A stretch of 64,000 nt of DNA. Source: Clitoria ternatea (Eukaryota; Streptophyta; Magnoliopsida; Fabales; Fabaceae). Position numbers and translations under genes: made by a program. Under the pieces are notes generated by a model. The model saw only the letters and a program-made list of their open reading frames with translations, was not told the origin of the DNA and searched no databases. Location of the stretch: NCBI GenBank assembly GCA_037962975.1, contig CM075669.1, positions 117,940,501 through 118,004,500 of the forward strand, in the 5' to 3' direction. Of this stretch, positions 49,094-61,716 are shown in pieces (position 1 is the stretch's first letter; each line of letters starts with the position of its first letter).

Positions 49094-51379
49094 ATGGAGG
49101 GGAACTATAACTGGGTGAGAGATGAAGTATTACTCATTTCTTCGTCTCTCCAGAGTGAGGAAGTCGTGGCCCAACTATGGGAATCGGGGACCTTCAACCA
49201 TTGTACTCTCGCACGTAATGTAGAGTGCGTTTGTTGTTCTGAGTTCGATAGGGTTTTCCATGAGCGTAGGGACCCTAGTGAGTTAGACTTCACCTTTGTA
49301 TACGAGACCTTTTTCTCCCGACTCCACCTTTCTTTTCCCTTTTCTGACTTCCAAATCGGGGTATTGCGTGCTTTAAACATTGCTCTGACCCAATTGCATC
49401 TGAATGGCTGGGCATTTGTGCGGGCGTTCGAGATATTATACGAGTATTTCAGCCGCACTCCTTAGGTACCCTTATTCTTCTATTTTTTTCAACGCCAAAA
49501 TTCCCAAGGCGGGGACGCCAATAGGGTGGGTTTCCCTGAATGGCGTTGCTCGCCATAATCTCATCAGGGCATTCAACCAGTCCTACAAGAATTTTAAAAT
49601 GGGTTTCTTCAAAATCCAAGTGGGGCTGGATCCACTCGGGGAGGACTTTCTACAAGATATTAACGCTCAACCCCGCTTTCCACTCTATTGGGCCCGTACT
49701 CCACTCCAATTTCGAGTTTCTCTAGATGATTTGTCTCTGTTCGAGAGGGCAGATGTGAAATTCCTGTCTGACGACTTAGGGATTTTCTTTAGCTCCCAGG
49801 CCTTGATCACCGTGTCCCCTCATCCAGATTCTCTTGATGCTTGGATAGGTAAGAGTAGTTCCTATTGTTGTTGTATTTTTTGGTTTTATGACTTACTTTG
49901 TTTAATCGAGTGCACGCTATTTGTGCAGCTGACATGGCCCCTAAGAAGCTGTCCTTAAAGGATTTAAAAAACACTACCCCAGGAAGGGTTCCTGAGCGGG
50001 AGGGAGCAAATAGGTGACACAAAAGGGCGAGAGCTCTACTGTACCTGAGGGTTCTCCCTGGGTTATCACCAACGCTGTCCCCATCTCCGTGGTTCCCACC
50101 ACTTCTCAGCTGGAGAGGGAGGCGGGACAGTCGTCTAAGAGGCCGCGCTTGGGAGAGCTTGGTCAGGAAGACAGAGGGGGGTCAAAGGCCTTCAGGGTGA
50201 GTCTCCCTGACTCTCCTCGATGCATTAAAGATCAACCTGGGGAGGGAGCCTCCCGGATTGTGATATCTGACAGCCCTGAATAGGGAGAGGAGATTCTCAA
50301 GCTTCGGAGTCGGGTGAGCTGAAGGTCAGATGGGACCAGCTCTATAGGGGAGGTGTCGGTGGAGTAGATTGCCGCGACCCTTCCCAATGAGACGGAGCTC
50401 GAAGATAGAAGGTGGGAGAGTTTCGCCAACAGGTCTTTGTCTGGCACCCATAATCCTGTTCAGTTGTTGTGGAATGTTCGATTCCCAATTTCAAGCTTCG
50501 TGGACCGGATAGTGGTCTTTAAGGAGGACGAGAGGAAGTTTGAAGGTTCGAACGCACCATCTATGTGTCGGGAGATAGAGATGTTCAACCTCCGAGTGAC
50601 CTCAATGACTCGGTTCTTGGAGAAAAAGTTCGTGGAACAGGAGAAAGAGTTGGAGACGCTGAGGACAGAGAAGACCACCCTTCTTCGGGAGAAGGACCAG
50701 CTGCAACAATCTCGTGACTTCTCTGCCATGTAGCTCAACAACACTTTGAAGGAGCTCGGGGAGTGACCAACGAGCTAAAGCAAGCTAAGGTTGATTTGTC
50801 AGAAGCCCGGAAGGAACAAGAGCTGGCTGAGACAAAGTTGATGACTGCCGCGGAGTAATGTGCCAATCTTGGTAGGCGGTTGAGCTCTGTCGAGGAGGCT
50901 TATGGCTCGGTTTGTATAGGAAAGAGGGTGGTAGAGGACAAGCTGATGGAAGCGAGGTCAACCCTGGAGAAGGAGAGGGAAGAGAGGGATGCTTATAAGG
51001 TTTTTATGGTGGAGAAGCTATCGAAAAAGTATGTGGCTGCCTTCGACCTTTGCCAGCAGTAGATACAGGTACTGAATCCTTCTCTGGAGTTAATTTGGAA
51101 GGTGTCCATCCATTCCGCATTGTCATGGATGGAAAGATAGTGGATCTTTCAGATTCTGAAGGAGAGGATGGGGCAGCTGTCAAAACTGTTGGGACCATTG
51201 TCGGGGACGGGTCAGGTAGCCACGCGGACTCCGCGGTTCCTCAGGGTGACACTTTCGCCCTTGATGCCTCGTCTGCTGAAACTTCTACTCTCACTGTTCC
51301 TGCTAGGGATTCTTCGACCGCGGATGCTTACCTTTTCTCTTTTCTTGTCTTCTTTTGTTTTGTCCTTTGTAATTTGTAA
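49094..51379 (+). pseudogene. Antisense ORF of the Tat element, first copy (two exons)
   Basis: It is on the strand opposite gag-pol, between pol and the LTR. Exon 1 (49094-49848) starts MEGNYNW and contains the words QLHLNGWAFVRAFEILYEY, FKNFKMGFFK-like and RFPLYWARTP. These fit the putative gypsy-type transposon domain (PF04195 type) known from such ORFs. It has a TAG near 49464 and a one-base T-run insertion near 49483. A GT-AG intron of 80 bp (49849-49928) leads to exon 2 (MAPKKLSLKDLK), which continues into a charged coiled-coil segment (50600-51060, Glu/Lys/Arg-rich) and a tail with DLSDSEGE near 51145. Several stops break exon 2. The function of these ORFs is not established. Confidence 0.75.
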
Positions 51380-51668
51380 TTTTTACTTTATGAATGAAAA
51401 GTTAAGTTTCCATTGTTTGTTTGTTGTCTGACTTGTGCTGTTCACGCTTTACTTTATCAATGAATTTGTACTCGAACGAATTTTTAAATCTCGCGTATGT
51501 GTGTGTTGAGAGGTCGGATCCTTCTTGGGGCCCTATACTGCGAGGTGTTCACTTTGGGAGGAGGGAAGTCAATGGGGTTGACCGTCGCTTATTTTATCAT
51601 TGGTGTTGTACTAAGTTAACGCTTGTTTCTTCATTTGGTGCTGACCGTGTGTTGTATTTTGTGGGCAG

Positions 51669-52974
51669 GCAATATGGTCCCGCATAAACTGACATTGAAG
51701 GATCTGATGAAGCGTTACCAGGAGGTACATCCGCAAGAGGTTGAGATAAAAGTTACCAAGAAATCAAGACCTTCTTCAGTAGCGACAAGGGCTGATGGAG
51801 TGTCAAATTCCTGCCCATCTCCAGTTGTCGCTCCTGTTGAGGTCGTCACCACTACCGAAGATGAAGGGGAGAGGAAGACAGAAACCTTTCCTTCACGGCT
51901 CGTGTGAAGACTTCAAAACCACTTAGGGATGTGGCCTCTTACCCCGACCATTTTATGTCTGCGGAATCAATTGTTGGGTCTCTGCCTAGTGTGACGACGT
52001 GACTGAATATCCTTGGGAAGAGTTTGTTAGTGGGTCGTTGGGTGTTGGTAGAAGCTCAGTTCTTTCGCTTTGGGATCCACACTTCCCTATTTCGCAGTTC
52101 GTGGATTGTATGATCCTTTTTGAGGAAGACGAGGAGAAGTATGCCGCCTACAATCCCCATTGCGATGTACAAAGCTGTAGAGATGTTTGGGCTCTGGGTG
52201 ACTTCGATATCTCGAGCTCTTGAAAAGTAGCTGGTTGATCGGGGTAACGTGGTGGCGGCATTGATCTAAGAACGCGATTCTTTGAAGAAAGAGAATAAGC
52301 TGCTGAGAGAGGGGAGGAATAAAGATGTTGCCTGGGTTAAGGGTACGGGGGAGTTGGTCACTTCTATGAAGTCGGTCTTGTAGCGGTCGGAGCTAGACTT
52401 AAAGACTGTACAGGCAGAGCGAGATTCGGTAAAGTCTCGGTTGGCCTTTGCTGAAGAAGACCTGAAGATTACGAGGGCGGGGCGAGATTGGATGGAGTCA
52501 CAGTTATCGATTGCGAATGATAGGGGCTCTTATTGGGACCAAAAAGTTGCAGAGGTCAAAGAGATGTATAATGTCTTGTTTCTCAAGAAACACACATTAG
52601 AGAGGGACCTTTAGTCGGCTCGATCGGATTTGGAGGCTCTAAAAGAGGAGGCAAAGGAGAATCTCATGGCAGCGGAGCAGGATATCACTGTGAAGTATTT
52701 CAACGCATTCCAACTTTGTCAAGAGCAAATTTCTGTTCTAAACCCCGCTGTTGTACTAAATTTCGAAGGTCTCGATCCCTTTAAGGTGGTTGTGGATGGC
52801 CAAATTATCCCTCTATCCGACTCGGAGGGTGAGCAGAAGGATGCTAACGGGGGCGAGGAGCAAGGTGTGCTTGGGTTGACATCTAAAGTTCCGACTATTG
52901 GGCCTTCCAAGGCAATTTTTTATGTAGCATCCTTTTTCTTTTTGTCTTGTGAATGTACTTGTATGAATGGTTAA
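51669..52974 (+). pseudogene. Second copy of the antisense ORF exon 2
   Basis: It starts after a splice-acceptor-like GTGGGCAG, as exon 2 of the first copy does, and reads MVPHKLTLKDL. It keeps the FPISQFVD word (52085-52110), the coiled-coil stretch and the tail VVDGQIIPLSDSEGE (52790-52830), which parallels IVMDGKIVDLSDSEGE of the first copy. The period is about 1.7 kb. Exon 1 is not repeated. It has stops near 51905, 52220, 52380 and 52612. Confidence 0.75.
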
Positions 52975-53111
52975 TGGTATTAATGAAGTTCTGTTGGTTG
53001 TCTTAGATTCTTCGGTTATTGCCTTCTTTTGTCATTTTGTTGTTTTAGTTGGATACCGATTGCCTTGTTGAGATTTTTAATCAGCAATTAAATTTTTCAT
53101 TGACTTGTATG

Positions 53112-53496
53112 ATGTTTGAACGAAATCGAATTCAAGCCTTCAGATCGAGTGCCAAGGGATTGATTCCGCACTCAGGCTTTTCGTGTACTTGAACGAATTC
53201 AAGCCTTCAGATCATATATCGAGGGATCGATTTCGAGTTTGGAATTTTTCGTATCAAGACTTCCAATGGAGTGCTGAGGTATCGATTCCGTGCTCTAGCT
53301 TTTCATGTACTTGAACGAATTCAAGCCTTCAGGTCGTATGCCGAGGGATCAATTCCGAGCTCGGACTTTTTGTGTACTTGAATGAATTCAAGCCTTCAGA
53401 TCGTATGCCAAGGGATCGATTCCGAGCTCAAACTTTTTATGTAATTGAATGAATTCAAGCCTTCAGATCGTATGCCGAAGGATCGATTCCGAGCTC
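53112..53496. repeat. 67-bp tandem repeat in the 3-prime untranslated region, first part
   Basis: The word TTCAAGCCTTCAGA starts at 53131, 53198, 53320, 53387 and 53454, a period of 67 bp, with one shortened and diverged unit at 53255. Each unit contains CTTGAACGAATTCAAG, a 16-bp near-palindrome, and GGGATCGATTCCG. Array growth after pol is a known property of Tat-lineage elements. Confidence 0.93.
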
Positions 53497-56146
53497 TGTA
53501 ACATCCTAAATTTGAAAATTTTAGAAAATAACTCATTAAGGCTCGGTGGCTTATTTTTTTCCTGCGCACCTTTGGCATTTTGGGTCTAATTTTCTCAAAT
53601 GATGCTTGATTGGAATGATTCTAGTCTTGTTCACTTTGTTTCAAAGAGATCTTTAATCTCTATTTCTAGGCTCTATCCCAAATTCTCACTCTGTCATACT
53701 CAAACTCAAGGGTTAAGTAAATCCATCTTAGAAACATGATTATTCACGTTTTTATCCTACGCATGGTTCGTTCAGAAATTCATAACTCTCTCATATGACC
53801 TCTGTTTCTTGAAAACTTGGTGTCATAATCTCCGTAACAAAATTATCTACGTTTTTTATGGAGACCTCGAGGGATGATTCTTGCTAGATTGGTACAGTTT
53901 AATGAAAATATAGAACCCCTGGACTGTTTCATTTTGATACTGACTACCTGTAGAAAGAATTGCATATCTCCCTTGTCTGGAACTCAAATCGCTTCGTTCT
54001 TTTTGGTATAATTTTGTATCAAAATTATCTACAATTGTTATGAAGGGCCTGAAACCCAATTCTCAAAGGATAATTTTTGGTGAATTTATTTATGAGCATA
54101 TACCTGATTCGAAGATGATTAGAGCATCCTGTCGTATTTTGACCATATCTCACTCAATTCTTAATGGAGTTTTTTGTGTTTTATATAGATTTAAAGAGAA
54201 CAAAAAGTTCTATAACTTTTGTGTTTAGACCATTTCCAAATTCAGCCTGCATCATCCCTTAAAATCTCTCACAAAGTTACGTGCAAAGCATGATAACTCA
54301 ACTACTTCATGCAACATGGTCCAATAAGCTTGCAACACCAATGGCCACTTGTTCCAATCAGCCTCACCCCTTGTTCAGCAAGTTTACCACATGTTCTCCT
54401 CTCCTAAACTCCTTTCCTATGCATAACTACAACCCATCACTTATCATTTTAATATCATAACCCGCAGCCATAAAGAAGAGAGAAAAGAAGAGAGAAAAGA
54501 GTGCAGAGTTTCTACACCAACATACTTTCATCAACAATCTCCGTCAATCCCACCGTTGGATCGGCCTAAAACCTTTAGAGTGTGTTCTCAACATCCTCCT
54601 CTACATTCACACCGTTCATATTTTCATTTAGACATCTGTAGGTGGAGAAATCGTGTTCAAACCGCGACCCTGTTCTAGTTCGTAGGACTTCTGACCAGCT
54701 TTGGGAAAACTACCATTTCTGATTCGTTAACCGTTGGATCAGGCTGAAATGTTGGTATTATGTTTCTAAGACGTGGTTCTAGGTACTGACCATTGGGATC
54801 TTGGTTTTGAGGTCCAGACTGGGAGATATTGTGCTTGAACAGTAGCATGAGTTTAAATCAGCGATTGACTCGGATCGTTCGGGGAACGTTCGAGTTTTGA
54901 AATCAATGATTCCAGGTAGGGGGAGTGTTTACATTTTAAATGTATAGTTTATGAATGGATTCAGGGTAATATTGTTATATTTAATGAGAAATCCCAAATA
55001 TATATATATATATGTGATATTTGTGTGATGATATTTTCTGTTCATAAATTATTGATATTAAGATGTTGAATTGTATGAGACATGAATGCATGAGATGCTA
55101 TATTTATATATATAAATGATATTTATGAAATTTTCATGATATATGAATGCATGAGGTGCAATTGATAAAGCATGGGATGCTTATATAATGAACAAACATG
55201 AAATATTATGTGGTTTCGAGGATTCCACAAAAAGACCTTGGGTGGGACTCAAGGCAAAACCTCTTGAGCGGGGCTCGGGGTTAGCCCGTGACACTACCGT
55301 TGTCGCTGAGAGTGATTATGTCAAGTGAGAGGGTAAACGGTTTGGTACCAGTAAAACGGCCGGATCAGCTGAGAGCTGAGTATATGGCTGAGAGCCAGTG
55401 TTGCAACACAAAATAAAAATTAATAATGAATGTTTGGATCCAAATAAATGAGCATGTATATGTATTAATAGATGTTATTGAGAACAACTTGTATGGATAT
55501 TTACGAATATGTAAATGTATGAAATGTGATGAGATTATATGATATTGTTGATATTATTATTTTTTTATATGCCAGAGAATTGGATAAGTGGTCCGATTCA
55601 ATAACTGTCATTTGACATGTATATGCTCACCCCTATTTGTGGATATTTTTACAGTGGACTTAGGACGTGACGGAGATTGGTGAGAGGTCAACAAGATCGA
55701 GCGTGGAATACTGTATATATGTTGTATATAATGTATATAGTAGTTTTGTAGTAGCCTTGGTCGGCTCCTGTGCGTACCTGTTTTGTTGTGTGTACATATA
55801 TGTGTATATATAAATGCTTAGTTGAATAGGTAACTGACGGCTTCAGCTGGAAACCTAGACCTATTTTGAGCATATGCTTGTTGTTATGGTGGATGATGAT
55901 GTTGTATTGTGGAGACCCTGGTTGGTCCTACTATATATATAAATGTGTGTGATATTTAGTATATCCATGAAACTGTTGCATTGCATAAATGGGTAGGTTA
56001 TATGATGATGAACTGCACATTAGAAGGTTGATGTAGTGATGACAATATTATTGTACTGCTCCAAAATCCTATTTTGAAATTGAAAGTAATTCGTGAAAAA
56101 TTTATTTGGGTTTTAGAAACCTAATTTTAAATATTAGGATGTTTTA
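53497..56146 (+). mobile_element. Solo LTR of 2650 bp inside the tandem repeats
   Basis: It begins TGTAACATCCTAAATTTG and ends TTAGGATGTTTTA (the expected final CA has become TA). The target repeat AGCTC/AGCTA flanks it. Removing it restores a 68-bp unit between the repeat starts at 53454 and 56177, so both ends are exact. It has no coding region and is younger than the Tat element. Confidence 0.9.
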
Positions 56147-56325
56147 AGCTAGGACTTTTTTGTATACTTGAACGAATTCAAGCCTTCAGATCGTATGCCG
56201 AGGGATCGATTCCGTGCTCGGGCTTTTTGTATGCTTGAACGAGTTCAAGTCTTCAAATCGAGTGTTGAGGGATCGATTCCGTACTCAGACTTTTTCATAT
56301 ACTTGAACGAAGTCAAGAAGTTTTT
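56147..56325. repeat. 67-bp tandem repeat, second part
   Basis: This continues the array with unit starts at 56177, 56244 and 56312. It ends about 130 bp before the pol stop at 56455 on the minus strand. Confidence 0.9.
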
Positions 56326-56454
56326 GATGAATAATATTGAAATTTTTTTATTGAAAAGATGGTAGAAGGAGGGCCTCGTTAAAACCTCCTGAGGGAAAAA
56401 TCTAGTGGGAAAAACCCCTCGGGTAGGAAAAAGAGTGCCCCGAGTGTACAATAA

Positions 56455-57560
56455 TTAGCTGAAATACATCTTTAGATTCCAAGTTTTGGGGAGTTCCTTG
56501 CCTGATAACTCTTCTATTCGGTATGCACCTTTCTTTAATGCTTCTTTGACTCGGTATGGCCCTTCCCAGGAGGGCGTAAGTTTTCCATCTTCTTGTGCTC
56601 TTTTGTTATTGTCTGCGGTGTGTAGAACGAGATCACCTTTTCTAAAGGGTCGGGGCTGGAGAAAAAAGTTCTATTTTTTGGCAGATTTGTGTTTAGCCGC
56701 CTGTATCTTGACGTATGCCACATCTTGCTCTTCTAGGCTAAGATCTAGATCTTCTCACCTCTCTTCATTGTTTGTGTCTTCATCATAAGCAAGACGTCGG
56801 AAAGTGGGCTCTCCCAACTCGACGGGTATCATGGCATCAGCTCCGTATGTGAGTCAGAACGGAGTCTCGTAGGTCAAAGAGTGTGGAGTAGTGTGGTAGG
56901 CCCAAAGAATTCCGTTCAATTCTTCTGTCCATTGACCCTTGGCTTGTTCGAGCCGTCTTTTTAGTTGTTGAAAGATGACTTTGTTTGTTGCCTCAGCCTG
57001 ACCGTTGGTCTGCGAGTGTTCCATGGAGGAGAATTTTCTTTTTATACCTAAGTTTTCGTAGAATTCTACAAAACTTTTATCTATAAACTATCGGCCATTG
57101 TCAAAAATGATAGTGTGGGGGAGTCCGTGCTTGTAAATGATGTGCTTCCATATAAAAGTTTGTACTTTAGCTGCCGTGATGGTTACCAAGGCTTCGGCTT
57201 CGATCCATTTGGTGAAGAAGTCGATGTCTACCAATAGAAACTTGAGGTGTCCTTTTCCTAGGGGAAAAAGACCCAGAATGTCCATCCCCCAAGTGTTAAA
57301 AGGCCAAGGTGACAGTATTCCATGTAACAACTCTGGATGTCTGTGGATCCGGTTAGCATTACACTAGCAAGAGTCACACTTTTTGACAAAGTCGTAACAA
57401 TCAGAGTGTAGAGTGGGCCAGAAATATCATGCTCTGAGGACTCGGGTTGCTAAGGGTCAGACCCCTCCATGAAGACCACAGATTCCTGAGTGTAACTCTC
57501 TGATGACGTAGTCGGCTTGTTCTCATTTAGGTATTTTAAGAGAGGTATGGTGAAGCCTCT
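56455..57560 (-). pseudogene. Tat element integrase
   Basis: The minus strand reads a zinc-binding end (KCDSC word near 57380), the core with PWPFNTWGMDI, FFTKWIEAEA and HGLPHTIIFDNGR (57088-57330), and the C-terminal end (EGPYRVKEALKKGAYRIEEL-like) that stops at 56455-56457. In life it would insert the DNA copy. Stops near 57088 and 57368 and frame changes near 56750-56900 make it non-functional. Confidence 0.85.
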
Positions 57561-57879
57561 CTTATATAAGAGTCCATCCATCAGAGTGTAATTGGCCGCT
57601 TGGACTTGTAATTTCTTTGCTTATTGCCAATCCTCCGGGAGTGTTCCTTGCTTTAAAAAATCAATGATAGGGGCCATCCTTGTATTTTTAATTTGAACCT
57701 CACTTACCTAATGAATATGTTGTGTTTCCTGGATTGTAGGCTCTTCCAAGATGACCTGGACAATTGTCTTAAGGTTCCCCGCTTTAACTATGTTGGCAAG
57801 TTTGGCCAGGATGTTTGCCCGTTCATTCATTGCTCGTGGGAGATAAATGACTCAGAAATGCTTGAGGTTCTTGACTATC

Positions 57880-58162
57880 TCATTTACTCGGGCCAAGTAC
57901 TTCACTAGAGTTGAGTCTTTGGTTTGATATGACCCTTCAATCTGTCAGGCCACTAGCTGGGAGTCGGTCTTTGCCTGTACGCATCGGGTGCCCAAATTGA
58001 TGATTGTTTGTAGCCCAACGAAGAGCGCCTCATACTCTGCTTGGTTATTGCTAGGCTTGAATTGGAATTGCAATGATTCCTCAATAACTAGTCCGGTCGG
58101 GGATTCCAAAACAACGCCTGCCCACTGCTTTTAGCGTTGGAGGAGCCGTCTACTGAGAGGGT
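57880..58162 (-). pseudogene. Second, archaeal-like RNase H of the Tat element
   Basis: After the normal RNase H, the minus strand reads TLSVDGSSNAKSSG, then in a shifted frame AGVVLESPTGL, NNQAEYEAL and KTDSQLVA. These are the expected Asp, Glu and Asp catalytic blocks of the additional RNase H that marks the Tat lineage. One frameshift (near 58120) and a stop (near 57948) break it. Confidence 0.8.
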
Positions 58163-58640
58163 CTATAAACCATGCTCCGCGTCATACTCGTCCTTGTCTT
58201 CCCCAAATTCTACTAAAAAGTCTACGAGTACTTGGGCTTTTATAGGTCCTTGGGATTTATACCAAATACCGTATTCGGATAGGTCCACGGCCCAGGATAC
58301 CATGCGCCCTAGTTCGAGCTTCTGAAGAATTTTTCCTAGTGGCTGATCAATTCGTACCACTATTTGATGACTGTGGAAATAGGGGCGGAGCCGCCGTGCG
58401 GCTACGACAAGGCTGTAGGTAAACTTTTCCATCCGTTGGTATCGTGTCTCAGCCCCCTGTAGGGTTTTGCTGGTGAAGTAAATTGGCCTCTGGATCGGGC
58501 CATCCTCTTGGACCAAGACCGAGCTTACCGCCTTAGCCCCTGCGGAAAGGTAAAGAATCAAATCTGACCCTGCCTTAGGCCGTGTCAAGATTGGGGGATG
58601 CAAGATAAGCTTTGAGGTCTTGGAAAGCTTATTCACACTC
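58163..58640 (-). pseudogene. Retroviral-type RNase H of the Tat element
   Basis: A 157-codon open stretch contains DLILYLSAG, PIYFTSKTL, EKFTYSLVVAARRLRPYF and the connecting segment to the second RNase H (GPIKAQVLVDFLVEF). It follows the reverse transcriptase with a stop between them. Confidence 0.85.
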
Positions 58641-59420
58641 AGAGGTCCATTTAAATGTGTTTGTCTTTTTTAGCACCTTGTAGAATGGCATGGATTTTTT
58701 GGCAAACTTTGAAAGGAATCGGAGGAAGGCCACAATCCGCCCGGTTAGGCGTTGAACCTCCTTAATGTTTTGGGGACTTCGCATCCCTAAGATGGCTCGG
58801 CATTGGTCGGGGTTGGCCTCGATGCCTCTGTAAGTGAGCATGTACCCCAGGAATTTTCCTCATTGGACCCTAAAAGAGCACTTTTCGGGGTTTAATCGCA
58901 TGTTATCCTTGAGTAACTCAGCAAATGTCTCTTCCAAGTCCTGCACATGTGACTCGACCTGTCTGGTTTTCATGACCATGTCATCCACATACACTTCTAT
59001 ATTCCTCCCAATCTTCTTGGTGAATATCTTGTCCACCAGTCTTTGGTAAGTTGCTCCTACGCTTTTTAGGCCAAAGGGTATCACCCGGTAGCAATAGTTG
59101 GCCCCTCTGGTGATAAAGGTTGTTTTCTCCTCATCCTTTGGGTCTATTCGGATCTGGTTGTAACCCAAGTAGCCGTCCATGAAGCTTAACATCCTGTAAC
59201 CTAAAGTACCATCCACCAGACTATCAATGCTAGAAAAAGGGTAGGGATCTTTGGGACATACCTTATTCAGATCGGTGAAGTCAACATACATCCGTCGTTT
59301 TTCATTTGACTTCTTTATCATGACCACGTTCGATAGCCAAGTCGGGTACTTAACTTCCCGAATGAATTTTATAGATAGGAGCTTGTTTGTTTCCTCTTTA
59401 ACTGTGTTTTTCTAATCAGG
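58641..59420 (-). pseudogene. Reverse transcriptase of the Tat element
   Basis: The minus strand reads the palm domain with the DFTDLNKVCPKDPYP word, GYNQIRIDPKDE, FGLKSVGATYQRL and the catalytic VYVDDMV box (near 58990). A thumb region ends in GRIVAFLRFLSKF (58680-58740). Stops at about 58857 and 59416 interrupt it. The box order and sequence are typical of plant Ty3/gypsy. Confidence 0.9.
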
Positions 59421-59630
59421 GCCCATCTTCCTAGGCCTTTAGGACACAGGTTTGGCATCCTGCTCAAGATTGAGCGAGTGGCAGATTGTATTGGGGTCGA
59501 TGCCTGGCATATCGATGGGGTTCCTGGTGAATAAATCAGCATTTTCCTTTAGTAGTCTGATGAGGGCTTCCTCCAAGTGTGGATCAAGAATTGCACCAAC
59601 TCGTGTGAATTGGCCAGGGGAAGGTCTGAC

Positions 59631-60230
59631 TTAGACAAGATTGAGTGATTCTACTAGTTGAGGCCTCTTATATTCCCGATCGTCGCAAGGATCAAAACCT
59701 GTCTCCATATCTTCCTCGATTATGAAGGTTGACTTGGGATGAAGGCTCTCATGGTAACACGCCTGCGCCACCTCTGGGTCGACTCTGACGACTCCCACCC
59801 TTCCATCCCCGAGGGGGAATTTCATAGTTATGTGCATGGTTGAGACGACGGCACCTAAGACGTTATGTGAAGGTCGGCCCAACAGAGGATTGTAGGAGCT
59901 GGGGAAGTCTACGACCAGGAACTTGACCCATATTGCACGGCTATCTTTTTCACTCCCAAAGTTGATCCTCAAGTCAATACATCCTAAAACCTGCACAGAA
60001 TCACCCAAAAAACTAAGAAGTGCACCATCATACCTTTGGAGTGGTTAGAGGGGGCCTATATATTTTCTGGTACGCCTTCCAGTGAAGTATGTCCGTTGAA
60101 CGTCCCTAGTCTATGAGCACTCGTTCTATCACGAAATCTTCGACCTCCATGGTAACTACCATGGGTTCATCTCGGTTGGGTCCGCCCCTGGGGAAATCTA
60201 ACTTATCGAATGTGATAGCGATGGAATCAG
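59631..60230 (-). pseudogene. Aspartic protease region of the Tat element
   Basis: 59631-60008 reads DSVQVLGCIDL, FLVVDFPSSYNPLLGRP and VVSTMHITMKFP, the conserved C-terminal part of Tat proteases. Upstream, VLID-stop-GRS sits where the active-site D-x-G-S should be (near 60115), so the catalytic loop carries a nonsense codon. Confidence 0.8.
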
Positions 60231-60716
60231 GTTATTCCTGCAACAAATTTACCTAACCTGACTGGTGCGATCAGCGTGCACGGGTTCCTGGGAATCCACC
60301 TGAAATTGTGTGTATGACTTGTTGTGCACCTTCTCTCTCTTCTACGGGCCTGGGAGATCGAGAGTGAGAGGCTCGTAAGCGGTTCCAGGTCTACAGTTCC
60401 ACCTGATCAGGGCGGTCCCTTTCTCTTCTCTAAAAACCTTCTCGAGGATTATCATCCCTTCAAGAAACAAATCTCGCGAGGTGTCCTTGCCGGATTAAAT
60501 GCTCTATCTGGTTAAGGAGGGATCAACAGTTTTCGGTAGCATGGCCGAAGGCCCTATGGAATTCACAGAACTTGGACGTATCCGACCCCTTGGGGCCCTC
60601 TCCTAAGGGCGGGAGAGCAAGGAGCCCCGTGTTGTATACCTCGTGCAAAATTCAATCATGGCGGTTCTTTAGTGGTGTGAAGTTTGTGTAGTGGGGGCAG
60701 TGTAAGCCTCAGTATC

Positions 60717-61617
60717 TCAATTTCTTTTGGGGCTTTTCTTTTTCGGCTTAGGGCAAGGATTTCTCTGATCTGCAAGGTTGGTCCAATCGGAAACCTTGGT
60801 TCGATCGGCTTCACGCTCGTCAACAGCAATGTACCTTGAGGCCCTCATGTGAAAGTCGTCCATGTCCAGTGGTGGCTTCTTTGCCAGGGAGTCAACAAAT
60901 TTCCCAGGGCGCAAACCTATTTGAATAGCATGTAAAGACACTTCTGGGCTAAGGTCTTAGATATGGATGGCTTGTTCAAAAAAGTGCACCATATATTGCT
61001 TTAGGGACTCCCCTGGAAGCTGGCGTAAATTAACTAGGCTGTGCAATGTCTGCTGCACGACCCTGTTGGTGGAAAACTGGCCGAGGAACTTCTTGCTCAG
61101 GTTAGAAAAACTGGAGACGCTCTTCGGAGGGAGATGGGAGAACCAGCGTAGTGCCGACTTAATCAAAGTGGTGGGGAAGGTTCGACAAAAGAGGGAATCA
61201 GACGCCCCTGTTACCAAAATAGTATTGGTATAGATGGTGAGGTGGTCTTCAGGATCACCTTTTCCATCGTATTTTTTCATCAGTGGGGGTTTGTAATTGA
61301 GGGGGTAGGTGCCTCCATGATCGGGCGGTCCAAGGATGGGCAGCAAAAGGTAACTCTGGGTTATACTTGGCAGTCTCCGCCTAGTACGAGGCTTGACCAG
61401 TGGTCTTTTGGCGAGTGGATCGATCAACGTTGTGACTGGAGGCCTCGCGCTCCCCTCTTCTTTGTCCTCGGAGTTCCACATTCTCCTACTACAGGTTGGC
61501 AACTATCCTTTGTAAGGTTTTAACCATGTTGGTGAGGTGTTGTATCCGATCATCGTGATCAGATGGCGCTTGATGCCCGTTGTCTTCCTCTCGTTGTGTG
61601 TTACGAGTGTTCACCAT
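60717..61617 (-). pseudogene. Gag of the Tat element
   Basis: It starts at ATG 61617 (MVNTRNTQRE) and meets two adjacent stops near 61495. A 181-codon open stretch then holds the retrotransposon gag domain: MKKYDGKGDPEDHL, FPTTLIKSALRWFSHLPP and RQLPGESLKQYM. It continues as GLRPGKFVDSLA and MRASRYIAVDE (60800-60930). Gag would form the cytoplasmic particle. The zinc-knuckle side is poorly preserved. Confidence 0.85.
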
Positions 61618-61701
61618 GGTCAGGGCTCGTCTGGAATCAGGACTAGGATTAGGGTTAGGGTTTAGGTGATGGTGGTGTAGGATCCGTTTTACTGGGCCCC
61701 A

Positions 61702-61713
61702 CAGTGGGCGCCA
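61702..61713 (-). other. Primer-binding site of the Tat element
   Basis: The minus strand reads TGGCGCCCACTG four bases inside the LTR edge. It begins with the TGG that pairs with a tRNA CCA end. The same TGGCGCC type is usual for Tat-lineage elements. Confidence 0.65.
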
Positions 61714-61716
61714 AAA

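Noticed and set aside
49105..49458. Minus-strand reading opposite the antisense ORF exon 1
   Set aside because: The plus strand carries recognisable domain words; the minus reading does not.
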